A DNA stretch of 64,000 nt from Spinellus fusiger (Eukaryota > Mucoromycota > Mucoromycetes > Mucorales > Phycomycetaceae): contig JALLLS010000059.1 of NCBI GenBank assembly GCA_025094145.1, forward strand, positions 161,346-225,345. The letters are read 5' to 3'. Below the pieces are notes generated by a model. The model was not told the DNA's origin, did not search any database, and worked only from the letters and a program-made list of their open reading frames with translations. Shown here one piece after another: positions 49,901 to 60,942 of this stretch. Each line of letters opens with the position of its first letter. Position 1 is the first letter of the stretch. The translations under genes were made by a program, and so were the position numbers.

Positions 49901-51023
49901 ATTGGCTCTGTCTCCTTCACTTACTCTGTTATTCAGTAGTGCCTTGAAGCACTTTAATATCTCTCCCTCTGTAAATACTTCATTCTCTCTCCTAGACTGG
50001 AATGAGTCTTCTGGTTTAGCATGGACACTACTTACTTGTGTTTGACTCTGTTGAGGGATCCCAATACATCTGTCATGATCAGCAGGCCATTCATTTCTAT
50101 GAACTGGCGCACCCAACTGATGTCCATCCACACCAACACCAGCGACGACAGGTTAGATACAATCATACTCTTGTCCTTGTAGATCAGGCACTCTTTTGCC
50201 TCTATTACCTCAATGGCATTGTGCGCAATCTTACTGCCAGGTGAGAGATGAGTTTACTACTGCTGCTGCTGCTGCTGCTGTTGCTGTTCTTTCCGGGATC
50301 AGACAGCTTTCTCACATAATACTCGGGACTGTTCTCTGCCTCCTTGATACGATCCGCAGAAGCCCCCCGTCGTGTAGGAGGGGTGTGCATAGCAAGACCT
50401 GCTTCTGCCTGTATATCCTGAGTGACCATAAGTCGCTTCTTCTCTGTAGGAAACGCAAGCATCACTCCACGTGCATGGGTGTCATGGATACCGCGTCTGG
50501 ACTGAAGAGGGGAGAGTGTTGCCTACATGAGTATGGCTGTTGCCTTTTTTTTTCTATTTTTTTTTCTATCTATCTTTCTATCTGGGTAGTGTGGGTCCAC
50601 CTACCAGCATACGCTCAAACATGTCCTGTAGCTCCGAGTCAGAGAGTGTGTCAATGGTGAGGACGTCACTATCGATACTGGGGAGGGAGTAGGTGGTGGT
50701 GGAGGAGTGTGAGCTTCGGATAGAAGACCCTTCTCCTGTGCCTAGTTGTCCAATTGAAGTGAATTGAAGTGTCTTGTGTTAGTGTGTGTCTTGTGTGTGT
50801 GTGTGTTCTATCTAGGCTTGCTCTATCTAGGCAGAAGAAACAACCCACCCGAGAAATAGTCTTCGGAGTGTGTGCTGGGCACTGACATGGTGTGAGTTGG
50901 GTGGAGGGGAGGTGTCGTGGGGCTGGGGGGTGACGGTGCGTTGGTGGGTTTGGTAGCGACCATAGGCAGAGTCACCTCCAACTTCCGCTTCCCTTTGGTC
51001 TTGCCTAGTCCAAACATGTCCAT
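45193..51023 (-). CDS. Diaphanous-related formin (Bni1/SepA class)
   Basis: Fifteen exons sum to 4515 nt (1504 aa): 50849..51023, 50605..50741, 50235..50522, 50036..50169, 49925..49991, 49551..49883, 47424..49491, 47083..47300, 46685..46771, 46569..46635, 46426..46493, 46216..46348, 45810..46108, 45630..45753 and 45193..45509. Order of domains: GTPase-binding/FH3 (SPEYYVRKLSDP at about 170, then SWVRQFIEMNG and NTRRLVCEVLVFL), coiled coil (about 540-640), a proline-rich FH1 (about 890-985), FH2 (RALQWQKLNMHHIKSTVWG ... LDSRKSYNI ... NFLNGSNFQGGAFGIRI ... DTKASGDHVTLLHFL) and a C-terminal DAD (MDNLLKRLRSG plus a basic stretch). It nucleates and elongates actin filaments under Rho control. Exon 10's donor (gtgtaag) is the least certain junction. 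One intron holds a long microsatellite. Confidence 0.95.
46772..47082. repeat. Microsatellite-expanded formin intron
   Basis: This 311-nt intron lies between exons 8 and 9 of the formin gene. Most of it is (ttattg)n and (ttattgtca)n on the plus strand (about 46816-47036). Other introns of the gene are about 40-120 nt. Donor gtaagt and acceptor gattag remain intact. Confidence 0.85.
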
Positions 51024-51173
51024 AATGAACAAAGCGAGAAGAAAGAAAAGGAAAAGGAGACGGGCAAATAGGCAAAACCAGAGCCAATGGACAATGGCAC
51101 ACTGGCCAATAGAAAGAGAAGAAGGAAAGAAAGGAAAGAAAGACTAAAAATCAACAGGAGGCAGAAATGTAGG

Positions 51174-51260
51174 GTAATAAAAATAAAAATAAAAATAAAT
51201 AAAAATAAAAATAAAATAAAATAAAATAAAAATAAAATAAAAATAAAAATAAAAAAGATA
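51174..51260. repeat. (AAAAT)n microsatellite upstream of the formin gene
   Basis: A run of aaaataaaaataaaat variants lies in the formin 5' flank. Confidence 0.8.
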
Positions 51261-51593
51261 GGAGAAAAGGAGTGGAAGGTGCGTGGGTGGTTACCAAGCT
51301 GTACCGTCACAAAATGGGAGAAATAAAAGAAGAAAAAAGGAGTCCGCTTTTATTACAACTGGCATATTTGTAGTGTAGATGTGTTTGGGGTCCAATGATC
51401 CTTCTTTCTTTGGGCATGCATTGGAAGAAGAGGAGGAAGAAGAGGAAGAGGAAGAAGAGGAAGAAGAGGGGGGGGCTATAGGTGATAAAGGACAAGAGGT
51501 GTAAAATAGTACTCTCTCTTTCTAAATCTCTCTTTTATATATACATATATACATATATATATCCTCTTTTACTGCTTCTTCTTCTTTTACTGC

Positions 51594-52360
51594 TTATTGC
51601 TGTTGGCCTTGTTGCTGGATTCTCTCTTGCATCACATTGACAATGGCTGTGAATGGTAAATGTGTGACCTGTCTTTTTAATTTCCTTTTATGGCACTCAC
51701 CCCTCAAGCTATTTTGTTTGCCCATCACTGCTTCTTGAAGCTTGTCCAAATTCTGCTTTACATAGTTGACTTTGTCTGTGTAGAACTTGGTGGCCTCTCC
51801 CAAGGACTGTGGTGTCTGGGATAAGAAGGGACATTCTTCTGTTCTGTGCACTGTACCTTTTCTACATAGTAACCTGTGCCTACGTCCACAATGACCTTTT
51901 GTACATTACTCAATTTACCAGGCACATAGAGGTGGAGGGGAGGAAGGGAAGAATGGGCTGTAGGGTCAAGGCTAATTAGAACAATAGAAAAAGAGGGGGG
52001 GAAGAGGGGACGTATATGACTGCTATTGCCAAGAAAAGGATATAGATGAAGTCAAAGGCACAAGAATGGTTTTGTCTGTACAGGAAGGCGTCATTAGCAA
52101 GTCACTCCAGCAGTGTGTCTTGTTGGGCGTACCTTGTTCTCTTTCTCCTTGTAGCTCCTGGACACTCTCTGCACAGTCCGAGAAACGCGACTGTACACCC
52201 TTGAGCTTGGAATAGGACTGTGTAAGATGGGACAGCTCCTACTTGTCTTGTATAAGCACTGTCTGTCAATAACACGTCACTCGAGTACCTCTTCCAGCTG
52301 TGTCTTGACCTGTTGCAGAGACTGGAGGTCGAGATCATTGAGGTTGACTTGTTGTGCCAT
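51594..52360 (-). CDS. Prefoldin subunit 5
   Basis: Six exons: 52289..52360, 52133..52238, 52044..52075, 51857..51931, 51701..51815 and 51594..51646, for 150 aa (human PFDN5 154). It starts MAQQVNLNDLDLQSLQQVKT, typical of prefoldin-alpha subunits. The core joins DKTILVPLTSS to LYVPGKLSNVQ and runs on to VIVDVGTGYYVEK, and it ends Gln-rich. The two outer coiled-coil helices flank this beta-hairpin core. As part of the hexameric prefoldin it hands unfolded actin and tubulin to the CCT chaperonin. Exon 3 is only 32 nt, and its downstream intron starts ATATCCTT and ends CCAC (see that entry). GT-AG alternatives were tried for this intron and none restores the conserved TSSLYVPGK. Confidence 0.93.
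51932..52043 (-). other. Probable U12-type AT-AC intron in the prefoldin 5 gene
   Basis: Read on the minus strand, this 112-nt intron begins ATATCCTTTT, an exact match to the minor-spliceosome AT-AC 5' splice consensus, and ends CTCCAC, matching YCCAC. A CCTTGAC element (51965..51971) fits the U12 branch consensus, though its branch A lies 34 nt from the 3' end, which is rather far. The exons on both sides are in phase 0 and rejoin conserved TSS|LYVPGK. The intron length is not a multiple of three, so reading through would shift the frame. Confidence 0.8.
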
Positions 52361-52545
52361 GGTGCTAAAGAGAAAAGGGAACTCAAAGTTAATCTATAAG
52401 ATAAAAAGGCAAAGGCGGGCGTGTCTGTCTAGCTATATTCGAGTGCAGATCTCTGGTGGCTGAAATCAGTGCAAGGCGCCGAGTCAATCCCCTCCTACTG
52501 CCACGCCCCTATTATTAAGTCCACTTGCCATTTTTATTTTTATTT

Positions 52546-52658
52546 TCCTACATTTTCCTACACTTTCCTACACTTTCCTACACTTTCCTACACTTTCCTA
52601 CACTTTCCTACACTTTCCTACATTTTCCTACATTTTCCTACATTTTCCTACATTTTCC
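52546..52658. repeat. 10-bp tandem repeat (cactttccta / cattttccta)
   Basis: About eleven copies lie between PFDN5 and COX4: first cattttccta, then a block of six cactttccta, then cattttccta again. A TATA-like tataaaag follows at about 52679 on the plus strand, but no plus-strand gene follows. Confidence 0.9.
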
Positions 52659-52898
52659 GCCCCCTCCCTTGGGCCATGTATAAAAGCAGTCCTTTGGGCA
52701 GAGGTGGGAATCATAACAATGGCAATAGGTGCCATCCTAGAATAGCACAGGCCAGAATAGCACAAACCACTGCACTTGCAAAACACTGCACTGTAAACCC
52801 ACTACAAAACACACAACAAAATACTACAAAACAACCCTCTCGTCGCTTTCCTTTTTTATTTATTTATTCATCATAATAACAGGCGTGGGTGTCTTTGT

Positions 52899-53591
52899 CT
52901 ACTCGCTAACAACATAACCAGTGCCCTTGTAGCCCTCGGAAGAAATACCAGTGATGGGGTTGGAGTTCTGGCTTTTGAGGTACTCGTTGGTGGCCTCCTG
53001 CCATTCCTTGTTCATGGTGCTAGGAGTTTCCTTGCCTATAGAACCACCGCCATGATGAGTATGCTAGATAACACCAGCAGTATTCCACAAGAACCATCTG
53101 CCTAACCATGAAATACAACACCCCTCCTCTCTTCTTCTTTTCTCTCTCTCCTTTTCTAGAAATAGAAACCCTTACCCTTCAGGCGGATACCGTAGAAGAG
53201 AATACCAGAGACAGCTATCACACCTACAACACCACCAAACACCTTGAGACCGTTGTTGGGGCCTGTCAAGGGCTCACGGGGACCATGGGCTCCAAAGGCA
53301 ACATAGTCTAATAGCACGCACACACACACATAGAGTTAGTTCTGTCTAGAGTGAAATAACAACAACAACAACAACAACAAAAGGGTACTTACAGGCAGCT
53401 TTCTTGTCCTCAAGGCTCAGAGTCTTCCAGTCAGCTTTTTGTGCTTCTTCCAAGTGCTTGGCGATGGTGTTTTGCTCAGCAGTAGACAATGTTTTCCAGC
53501 GAGTCTCCAAGTTCTGGACAGTCACAGAAGAAGAATGACGACGACCCAAAACACGAGTAGCACGTTGGGCAAGGGCAGCAGAACGAAGCAT
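52899..53591 (-). CDS. Cytochrome c oxidase subunit IV (yeast Cox5 type)
   Basis: Three exons, 53393..53591, 53176..53307 and 52899..53035, encode 155 aa. The basic N-terminus MLRSAALAQRATRVLGRRHS is a mitochondrial presequence. The matrix part reads LETRWKTLSTAEQNTIAKHL and DWKTLSLEDKKAAYYVAFGA, then HGPREPL. One membrane helix (KVFGGVVGVIAVSGILFYGI) follows, and the end ITGISSEGYKGTG is diagnostic of the family. It is a nuclear-encoded subunit of respiratory complex IV in the inner mitochondrial membrane. All introns are GT-AG and phases agree. Confidence 0.95.
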
Positions 53592-53699
53592 TTCTTATTT
53601 TATAGAAGAGGAAGTAGAAGAAGAGAAAGGGAAAGAAAGAGGGGATTAAAAAAAATTAAAAAAAAAAAGCAGACACAAAGACAGACACACATACTCACT

Positions 53700-53915
53700 T
53701 GTTCATTCATTATTATTTATTATTATTTATTTATTTATTATTATTTATTATTATTTATTATTATTTATTATTATTTATTATTATTTATTATTATTTATTA
53801 TTATTTATTATTATTTATTATTATTTATTATTATTTATTATTATTTATTTATTATTTATTTATTATTTATTATTATTTATTTATTATTATTTATTATTAT
53901 TTATTTATTTATTTT
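53700..53915. repeat. (TTATTATTTA)n microsatellite
   Basis: A 10-bp unit with occasional 4-bp insertions spans about 210 bp just upstream of the COX4 gene, within its probable promoter. Confidence 0.9.
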
Positions 53916-53960
53916 TGGCTTTCTTGTAAGGTCTCATTTTGCTCACTCTGTAGGTAGGGG

Positions 53961-54167
53961 CTATTTACACACTCGCCTTATTTGTTGGGATTCAGCTGTC
54001 ATGGGCAGTAAAGTGATGGCGTCATCAAATTCAAAAGACACCCATGCTTTTAATGGGACTTGCCTATGATGTGATATGAGGCCATTGGGTGTGGACTGCA
54101 TAGGAGACATTTTATAGGGATCATGGTGCTGAGAAGAGCCCTTTATAAAGACAAGGCGAATGTTCAT
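53961..54167 (-). CDS. Small hypothetical ORF
   Basis: A 68-codon single-exon frame begins MNIRLVFIKGSSQHHDPYKM and contains WVSFEFDDAITLLPMT, which reads more like real protein than its low-complexity surroundings. No family is recognised and no joining exon was found. It may be a relic or chance. Confidence 0.25.
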   Translation of the reverse strand: MNIRLVFIKGSSQHHDPYKMSPMQSTPNGLISHHRQVPLKAWVSFEFDDAITLLPMTAESQQIRRVCK

Positions 54168-54779
54168 TGGATAGACTCACTAGAATAGAATATACATAGT
54201 ATTCTTATAAAACACATAATAAAAGACATACAAGGTAGAACCCATTGGATAGTATTGTTTAAAGATACAGAGAGGACACTTAGAAAAACCCAAACAGAAG
54301 GTATGTAAAGGTAAATCGATAGTACATTTCGCATTTTACAAACTATGGTTCTTTCATCTAGTGATATAGTTTTCTGATCTATATGTATCTACTTTACAAT
54401 AACACTCTCTAATCAACTATTGATATTGGCTTTCTTTTTGAGTTTATGCAGGAGAAGCAATTCCTCATATTTCTAATAAGGATGTTGTTATTTGGACAGC
54501 AGATTTTATATTTTGGGAGGTTGATTACTTTAATAAGAATTTAGCTGATTCACTGTAAACATGATGTTTTGCACCGTAAATCCCAAAAAAAAATAGCCTT
54601 TTCTTGAAGTATGAATTCAAAATATTAACTCTATCATCAGTAGAATCTTTAGAGGACAATCATTGTTGAACCGAATGATATAGAGTAATCAATATAGCTA
54701 GTAACATATTATATTAATAAAGTCCTTTTTAAGTTTTATTATTGTTGGTTTATATTCTTTTTTATTGCATAATCCCTCC
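54168..54779. other. AT-rich flank of the MULE relic
   Basis: No gene is seen. It may be the 5' part of the transposon, but I could not find a terminal inverted repeat. Confidence 0.35.
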
Positions 54780-56130
54780 ATGTTTGACATAAAAGAGTTA
54801 TCTACTAATAATGATTCCACAAATCGTGATCACAAACTCCAGTATTGGATAAACCTTGTCAATCAAGATAACAAAGAAATATAACTTGATTCAAATATTA
54901 CTGAGACTGACATGAATAATGATGTATTTGGCAAAACCTTTACCATAGAGTGTAATCTTTGGGAGAATGATAAAATATACGAAGCAGAAAGCAGCACCGA
55001 TGAATGCTATGAATATAATGAAAATGGAGATTTTATTAATGTGTTATTTACTATGGAATCACCTTCAAATATCGGTACATTTAGAATATTTGAATTGGCA
55101 CTTGAATCTGCTTATTCTTTTTGCAAATCAACACTCATTTGAATTCGTTAAAAGAAGATCAGATCCTGATGGAAAAAGTTCTCAGATATTGCGAGTTGAT
55201 ATTGCGATAGGGAAAGATAGCCCACCAGTACTATGATTTACCCAAAGTTGTGGTAGCAGATCGTGAGCTGGCACTGATGAATGCATTGGAAGAAGTTCTT
55301 CTCCAGGTTACTCATTTACTATGTCGATGGCACATATCTATGAATGTTTTATCCAGCCTCGTAAAATCTTTTCCTGGGATTAATAAAGAAAAGAGTGACA
55401 AAATTCAAAGAGAATGGAATATTCTTACTGAATACTCTTCGACAGAAATGAACTACAACGAAAGGTTAAAAGAGTTCAAGGATAAGTTGTTAGAACTGGG
55501 TACTAACAGTAGCGGAGAGCTTTACGATCTAAGCAACTTCATGAAGTATATAGAGTCAACATGGCTTATTTATAAAGATAGGTTTGTTCACTTGCATTTA
55601 TTTAACTTGAAAAAAAAAAGAATTATTTCAAGATAACTAAAACCGTATGTTTGTATAGGCTTATATCTTCTTGGACTAACAAAATATTACACCTCAACTC
55701 CACACCTTCTAGGGTTGAAGATGTACATTCTCTTATGAAACGAGAGATAATGACTAGCATTGGGGATCTAAATGTTGTATTTGAGCGCATTGATAATGTC
55801 TCAGCAAGAATGATAATTAAAACCGAAATAACAGTAGGAAAGAAGCATGAGTTTGATGTATTCCAAAAACCCAACTACGATATAAGCAGCAAGATTTCAA
55901 CTCAAGCCTACACAGAGGTCATAGATGATAAAAAGGATGGATTTTGTGGTTTGAGGGCTTTAGCTGTTCAGTTGTATGGGAACGAAAAAAAGGTTTTGGG
56001 AAGTTAAAATGGATATGAGAGATAACTTGATTCAACACCTCAGTACATATAAGCGTTTGTTTTGGGAAGTTTTATGATTTCAAAGACTGTAAGAAGCGAG
56101 TAGAGTATGGAATTTCAACACTACATAATA
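54780..56130 (+). pseudogene. MULE transposase relic with OTU-like C-terminal domain
   Basis: Frames in order: an N-terminal FAR1/WRKY-GCM1-like part (DVFGKTFTIECNLWENDKIY; RRSDPDGKSSQILRVDIA after a frame change), then the MULE core VVVADRELALMNALEEV ... LLCRWHISMNVL, then WTNKILHLNSTPSRVEDVHS...LMKREI, and finally VIDDKKDGFCGLRALAVQLY. This order and the PKVVVADRELALMNAL motif are typical of MULE transposases. The last piece resembles the start of an OTU cysteine-protease domain (DGNCGFRALA). In-frame stops (54882 region, 55139), shifts and a large deletion between the N-terminal part and the core make it inactive. Confidence 0.75.
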
Positions 56131-57871
56131 GACAAGTCTTTCTAGAATAGGCGCTTGTCATTTGAAGAGATACGCAAAAGATCGTATGTTATTTATAAAT
56201 GAATTATTAAATATATGTTATTTAATTTGTTAAATCTTTTAGATCCTAGAGTAGAAGCCACTTCCCTGGACTCAAGAAAATATGATGAACTTCATAAAGA
56301 GTTATTATTGCATAAAAATGATTTCCAAATATGATTTCTCTAAGAAAAAGGTTGTATTTTGATAAATATATTGTATTGGCCAAAAAACACAATTTTTTTT
56401 TGGGTGATAACATGAGAACTAGAATATTTTGCGGTCCAAAATGTGGAAACTGTTGTCCAAATAACAGCATCCTTCTAATAATACAATTATAAATACTTAA
56501 CATTATTACTAGATATTGTGATATCTCATGCATAATAAGATCAGATAAGACACACACTATCACTTTCTAGATAGTTTACCTGTACCATGGGCTGCTATCA
56601 GTCAGTAAAACGATGTCTCAGTGATAACTGAAGAAGAGAAGGAGAGTGATGAGCCAGAGGGTGTGAACTTTTTCTTAGTTCTGGTTGTATGTTTGGTTTC
56701 ATGTTTTTTTTTGGAGATAATTCTTAATTCTGGATATACTATTAGTGATATAGGATATTTTCATCTTTGTACTTTCAAATAGAGACTATGGTATTGATGT
56801 TGTAAACAAGATCTTGCAAGAAAAGGTGAATAATCATACTTCCAGTTAGCATCACATAAAAAAATCTTTAGTATTATTACACTGGTAGGATGATTACCTG
56901 AGGAACTTGTTACATGCTCCTCATCAGTTTCCTATAAAGAATACATGTAAGAACCATACGTTGATTCTATAAACATGTTGTATCTTCTTTACGTTATTTG
57001 TATCTTGCTAAATAGATGCTATTTATGGTTCAGAGAAATAGATAGAAACATAATAATAAAGAAAGACTAAACAGCCTTTGATAGCAGTCATTGAATACTT
57101 TCAGATACCATCTATGACCCATTGATGTGATAGTGTATTTCATGGCTTCTTGGGTTCAAAGGTATTTGTTTTATCTGAATTGAAAAAGTAGAGACTGTAA
57201 AATGACAGGACTTTATCCAAGAATAGATTGCTTTTATTTAGTGGAATATACAACTCTTTATCTTCTAATCAATTGCCATGGTTACACTTATGTGCTTCCT
57301 GTAGTTGAGTCTACATACATGACCCTAATTACTTATCAGTGTTAATGCAATTGACTGGTGCTACTTATGTTAGACATGTCTCTGTATTGATCCTTGATAC
57401 AACAGTATTTGGCTAGTGAACGTATAATTAACTCTGCTATTTTATTTATTTATTTAACTTTTTTGTTATTCTTTTATACCTCTACTCTATTCTAATTGTT
57501 ACTGCAGATAGAAGAACTTTAATATTTAAAGGCACACACTCTAATACAGGCTATTGTACTCTTATACTATCTTTAAAAGATCTATCCACTGCGTTCAAAT
57601 ACACTATAGCTTATCATAGATTCTTCATTCCAAATTCATCGGTTTGTAGATGTTTCTTACGATTTGCTATCTGCTCCTTTTCTGTTTCTCAAATATATAA
57701 AACAAGATGCTATTAAAATAATAGGGGTAAAAGAGGAAATAGGTGTGTTTTTCACGCAGAGAATACTTTATTAGGAGTACATAAGAAATACTTTTTATTA
57801 TCTCCCATCACTTACACAACAGAAATAATCAATGTAAAATATCAATATTAATACAAAATAAGATGGAATCA
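56131..57871. other. AT-rich region downstream of the MULE relic
   Basis: No gene is recognised. It probably includes transposon remains and the ZPR1 terminator. Confidence 0.35.
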
Positions 57872-59555
57872 TTAGGCTTCTTCTTCAGGTGCTGTATAAT
57901 TGTCTGTATTCATATCATTCAAGCCCAAAGACTCATTTGCCTCCCAGTCACGCTCATACTCTTCAATGGTCATTTCAGGATCCACATCAGGAGCATACAG
58001 GTTCTATCATAGAGAATACCATGAGTACAATGAATAAATATATTCTTTTTCTTTTCTTTTCTATTTTCTCTTTTTATACCTGGAGATAGGAATTGGAGAG
58101 AGGATCATCAATAATAAGGCGGATGGGCATACGTTGACCATCAGCAACTTGTTCAAGATCCTTAAAGAAAATATCCCATCTCTCTCTGCTTTCTCCAGTG
58201 GTAGAATCACCTCTCAAGAAAGAGGCACGCTCTTTGAGTTCATCGTACACCTGTCTTAAAAGACCCTCGACAGTAGTAAAACGACCGCCCAATGTACCAG
58301 GGGTCAATTCCAAATTAATCTCTGGGATGGACAGACCACATGTCTCTGACTAGTTTAATAAAATCAATAAAATCAATAAAGTCAATAAACAAAATTAATT
58401 TAAGACACCATAAGCAAGTGAACATGCTCTAGAACAGCCCTTACCTTGAGAATATCTCTGGAAAGATCGTCAGACTCTGTGATGTTAAGGGTAATCCTAG
58501 TACCCTTGGCAGCAATAGCACCTCCTGCCTTGACTTCGTTGCTCTTGTAACCACAGTGCTCACAGTTAGTAGCCATGATGACTACTTCTTTAAAGTGGGG
58601 AATATCAATGACATGCATGTTGGTTTCACTGGGCATGTTGCAGTGAGAACAGTTGGAGGGGAATGTCATGACTTCAGGTGCTTCTTCTTCATCCTCTGGC
58701 TTCTCTGTCTCTGTCACAGTTGGAGCAGAAGCACCCTCAGACTGAAGACCCAGGAAGGCTGCTTGTTCATCTGTGCGTGTGTACATCTTGTGCTTCAGTT
58801 GAGGATCCTGGGCAGGCAAACAACGGTTCTCAATGTAAGAGTTGCCAGAAGGATCGTCAATGGTCAGTGTAAAGAATTCACTGCCTTCTTTGTAAGACTC
58901 AAGCTTCTGAATAATGGCTTCGATTTTGTTGTAAAGATCTTCATTGGTGTACTTGCGAACAGGCTGGCCTTCCTGTAAATCTTCTATCGCATTGCCCACT
59001 AATCCTTCGACGGTTGTTAAGAGACCACGACGGTTGTTGGCAGGGATTTCAACATCAATCTCCTCGAATTTGACAGAAGCAAAATCAGACTTGACTAACT
59101 GACGGTCTAAATCCTGTAAGGAAGCAGATGAAAGGTGTTGAGTCTCAGAAGCTTCTTTTTGGTATTTTATATCTACCTGCTTTCCTTCCACTTTGAGAGA
59201 CACAGTGTGTCCTTTTTCATTAAAGGCACCAGCACTTTGAAGTTCGTTGTTACGGAATCCACAGTGGGAACACTCAAAGGCCATAATAATAATCTCTCTG
59301 TGGGTAAAGGCTATTAATGTACTGCTGTGTTGTTTAATAATTAGACCTACTTAAAGTGGGGGATTTTGGTAAAGAGCATGCGTGTTGTACCCTACAATAG
59401 TAGATATAAGCCTAGGTTGGGATAAGTCTCTTTCTCGACAGTACATTATCGTGGCATCTCATGCACATGCTCTCAATTTCGGCAGGCTTGCTGTTATCGT
59501 TGAGATCAACAAACAAGGGCCCATTTTTCTCGGGTTGTTGTACTTTGTCTGCCAT
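57872..59555 (-). CDS. ZPR1: Zinc finger protein ZPR1
   Basis: Six exons, 59445..59555, 59351..59391, 59177..59297, 58445..59113, 58080..58349 and 57872..58003, encode 447 aa. There are two ZPR1 modules. The first has CMRC...CSHCGFRNNE at about 33-68, followed by an alpha-helical hairpin and beta-barrel ending TLTIDDPSGNSYIEN. The second has CSHC...CEHCGYKSNEV and ends IRLIIDDPLSNSYLQN. ZPR1 is an essential eukaryotic factor that helps fold eEF1A and shuttles to the nucleus. The intron between exons 3 and 4 is 63 nt and open in frame, so it can be misread as coding; gtagat and ttacag edges and the family alignment support splicing. A LINE end sits about 200 bp upstream. Confidence 0.96.
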
Positions 59556-59756
59556 GGTAGGGTGTTTTGGTGGAAGGAAATGGACTTTTTTTTTTTGCTT
59601 AGACAAACACTACTGGAAAAGAGAAAGTATACACTCGATGCAAATAAAGTAGTCACATTGACTGTCTTCTTCCAAGTGGGTTTGTACAGTTCAAAGTATT
59701 TTTATTTTTGGGTGTTGATTGCTATTCGCGCATTGGGCATGTTAGCCACCCTATGA

Positions 59757-60860
59757 GAACTTTTGTAAAATAAATGAGAATAGACATAAAAACACTTCAA
59801 ATACGAAAGTGAAAAAATAATGCAAAGAGAGAGGAAACAGAAAGAAAAGAGAATATAAAACCTCGAAATGAGGGAAAAATAATGAAAATGAGTGGAAATG
59901 ATGGTAGAATGAGAATTATGAATAGACATCCAAAAGGCCATAAAGTCAGCAAGGAAACCAGGACACCAAAAAGATAACCGTCATCCTGTGGCGATTCGAA
60001 ATCCAACGAGGGATACTTAGAGCAACTCGGACAATCCTGAGGACACAAATACAGCAACTACACTAGCAGCTTCTGGCTTTGCTAAACGGGTTAAGAATGG
60101 GTGGTAGAGGAGATATCGGAGGAGAAGTGAGGATACAGCGTCTGTTGCTGCAGGAGTCTTTGCACTCTATGGCGGCGTTGGCGTTCCCGCTCAACACACC
60201 CATCAGCAGCCTCAATGAGCAGGCTACCAGCTGATGGCTCTACCTTAAAGTCTCGAGTAGACGTGGCTCGATCAATGGCTTGCAGCAGTATTAACAAACT
60301 GGGCCAAAGATCTCGCCATTTAACAAAAGACTTAACCGTGCGCGGCAGAAGATTTAGACAATAGTCAATTGGATGAATGTCTTGTGGTGGTGCAGGAACT
60401 AGGAAGAACAAGAACGTGGAGCGTTCATGGTCAACGAATGTGCAAGTGAGAAAGTGGTCCCGATTGGCAGATGGGTGGCCACATTGGCAAGGAACTGAAG
60501 GTGTTGGTGGTAACCAAGCAATCCTCCATTTTAGTAGACGATGTCTTTCTTTGCGCGTGCACGGTAGTAGAAGAATTGGATCCCAAACAGGTCTACATAG
60601 TCCACGGGCTACCGTCACCAGCGGATTCTTGCCACGTACTAAACTAGTAATTTCACTTTGAAGACGTTCAAGATAAGCTACTTTTAATAGATATTTAGGA
60701 GGTTTTTGAGCCCGTCCTATTCTTTGAGCATTTTGCCAGAGTACATTGCCACGTAGCTTAATCCATCTGGCTTTACTCTTGGGTGCTTCAAGCTGCGGGA
60801 CAAGGCACCAGAGGAGGTGTATCTATACTACAGTGTCAAGCAAAAGATTAATAAAGTATT
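59757..60860 (-). mobile_element. 5'-truncated LINE, 3' end of ORF2 plus tail
   Basis: The minus-strand frame from about 60780 to 60091 reads KSKARWIKLRGNVLWQNA ... VTVARGLCRPVWDPILLLP ... RIAWLPPTPSVPCQCGHPSA and on to NRDHFLTC. The CxCGHxxxxxxHFLxC knuckle is typical of LINE ORF2 C-termini in fungi. After the stop at 60091 the tail (text cacaggatgacggtt) matches the 32.6-kb fragment. Everything 5' of this, including reverse transcriptase, is missing. Confidence 0.8.
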
Positions 60861-60942
60861 TTATTTTCCGATATAATTCTGGTTTGAGAAAATACTTATT
60901 ACTTTTAATAAAAACACACAATAAACTTAATTGGATGGAGTA

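Noticed and set aside
51932..52132. A single GT-AG intron from 52132 to the ttag near 51973 in PFDN5
   Set aside because: It drops the DKTILVPLTSS core and joins LYVPGK out of frame.
59114..59176. Reading ZPR1 straight through 59114-59176
   Set aside because: The segment is open in frame but has gtagat and ttacag edges and inserts 21 residues absent from ZPR1 relatives, so it is an intron.
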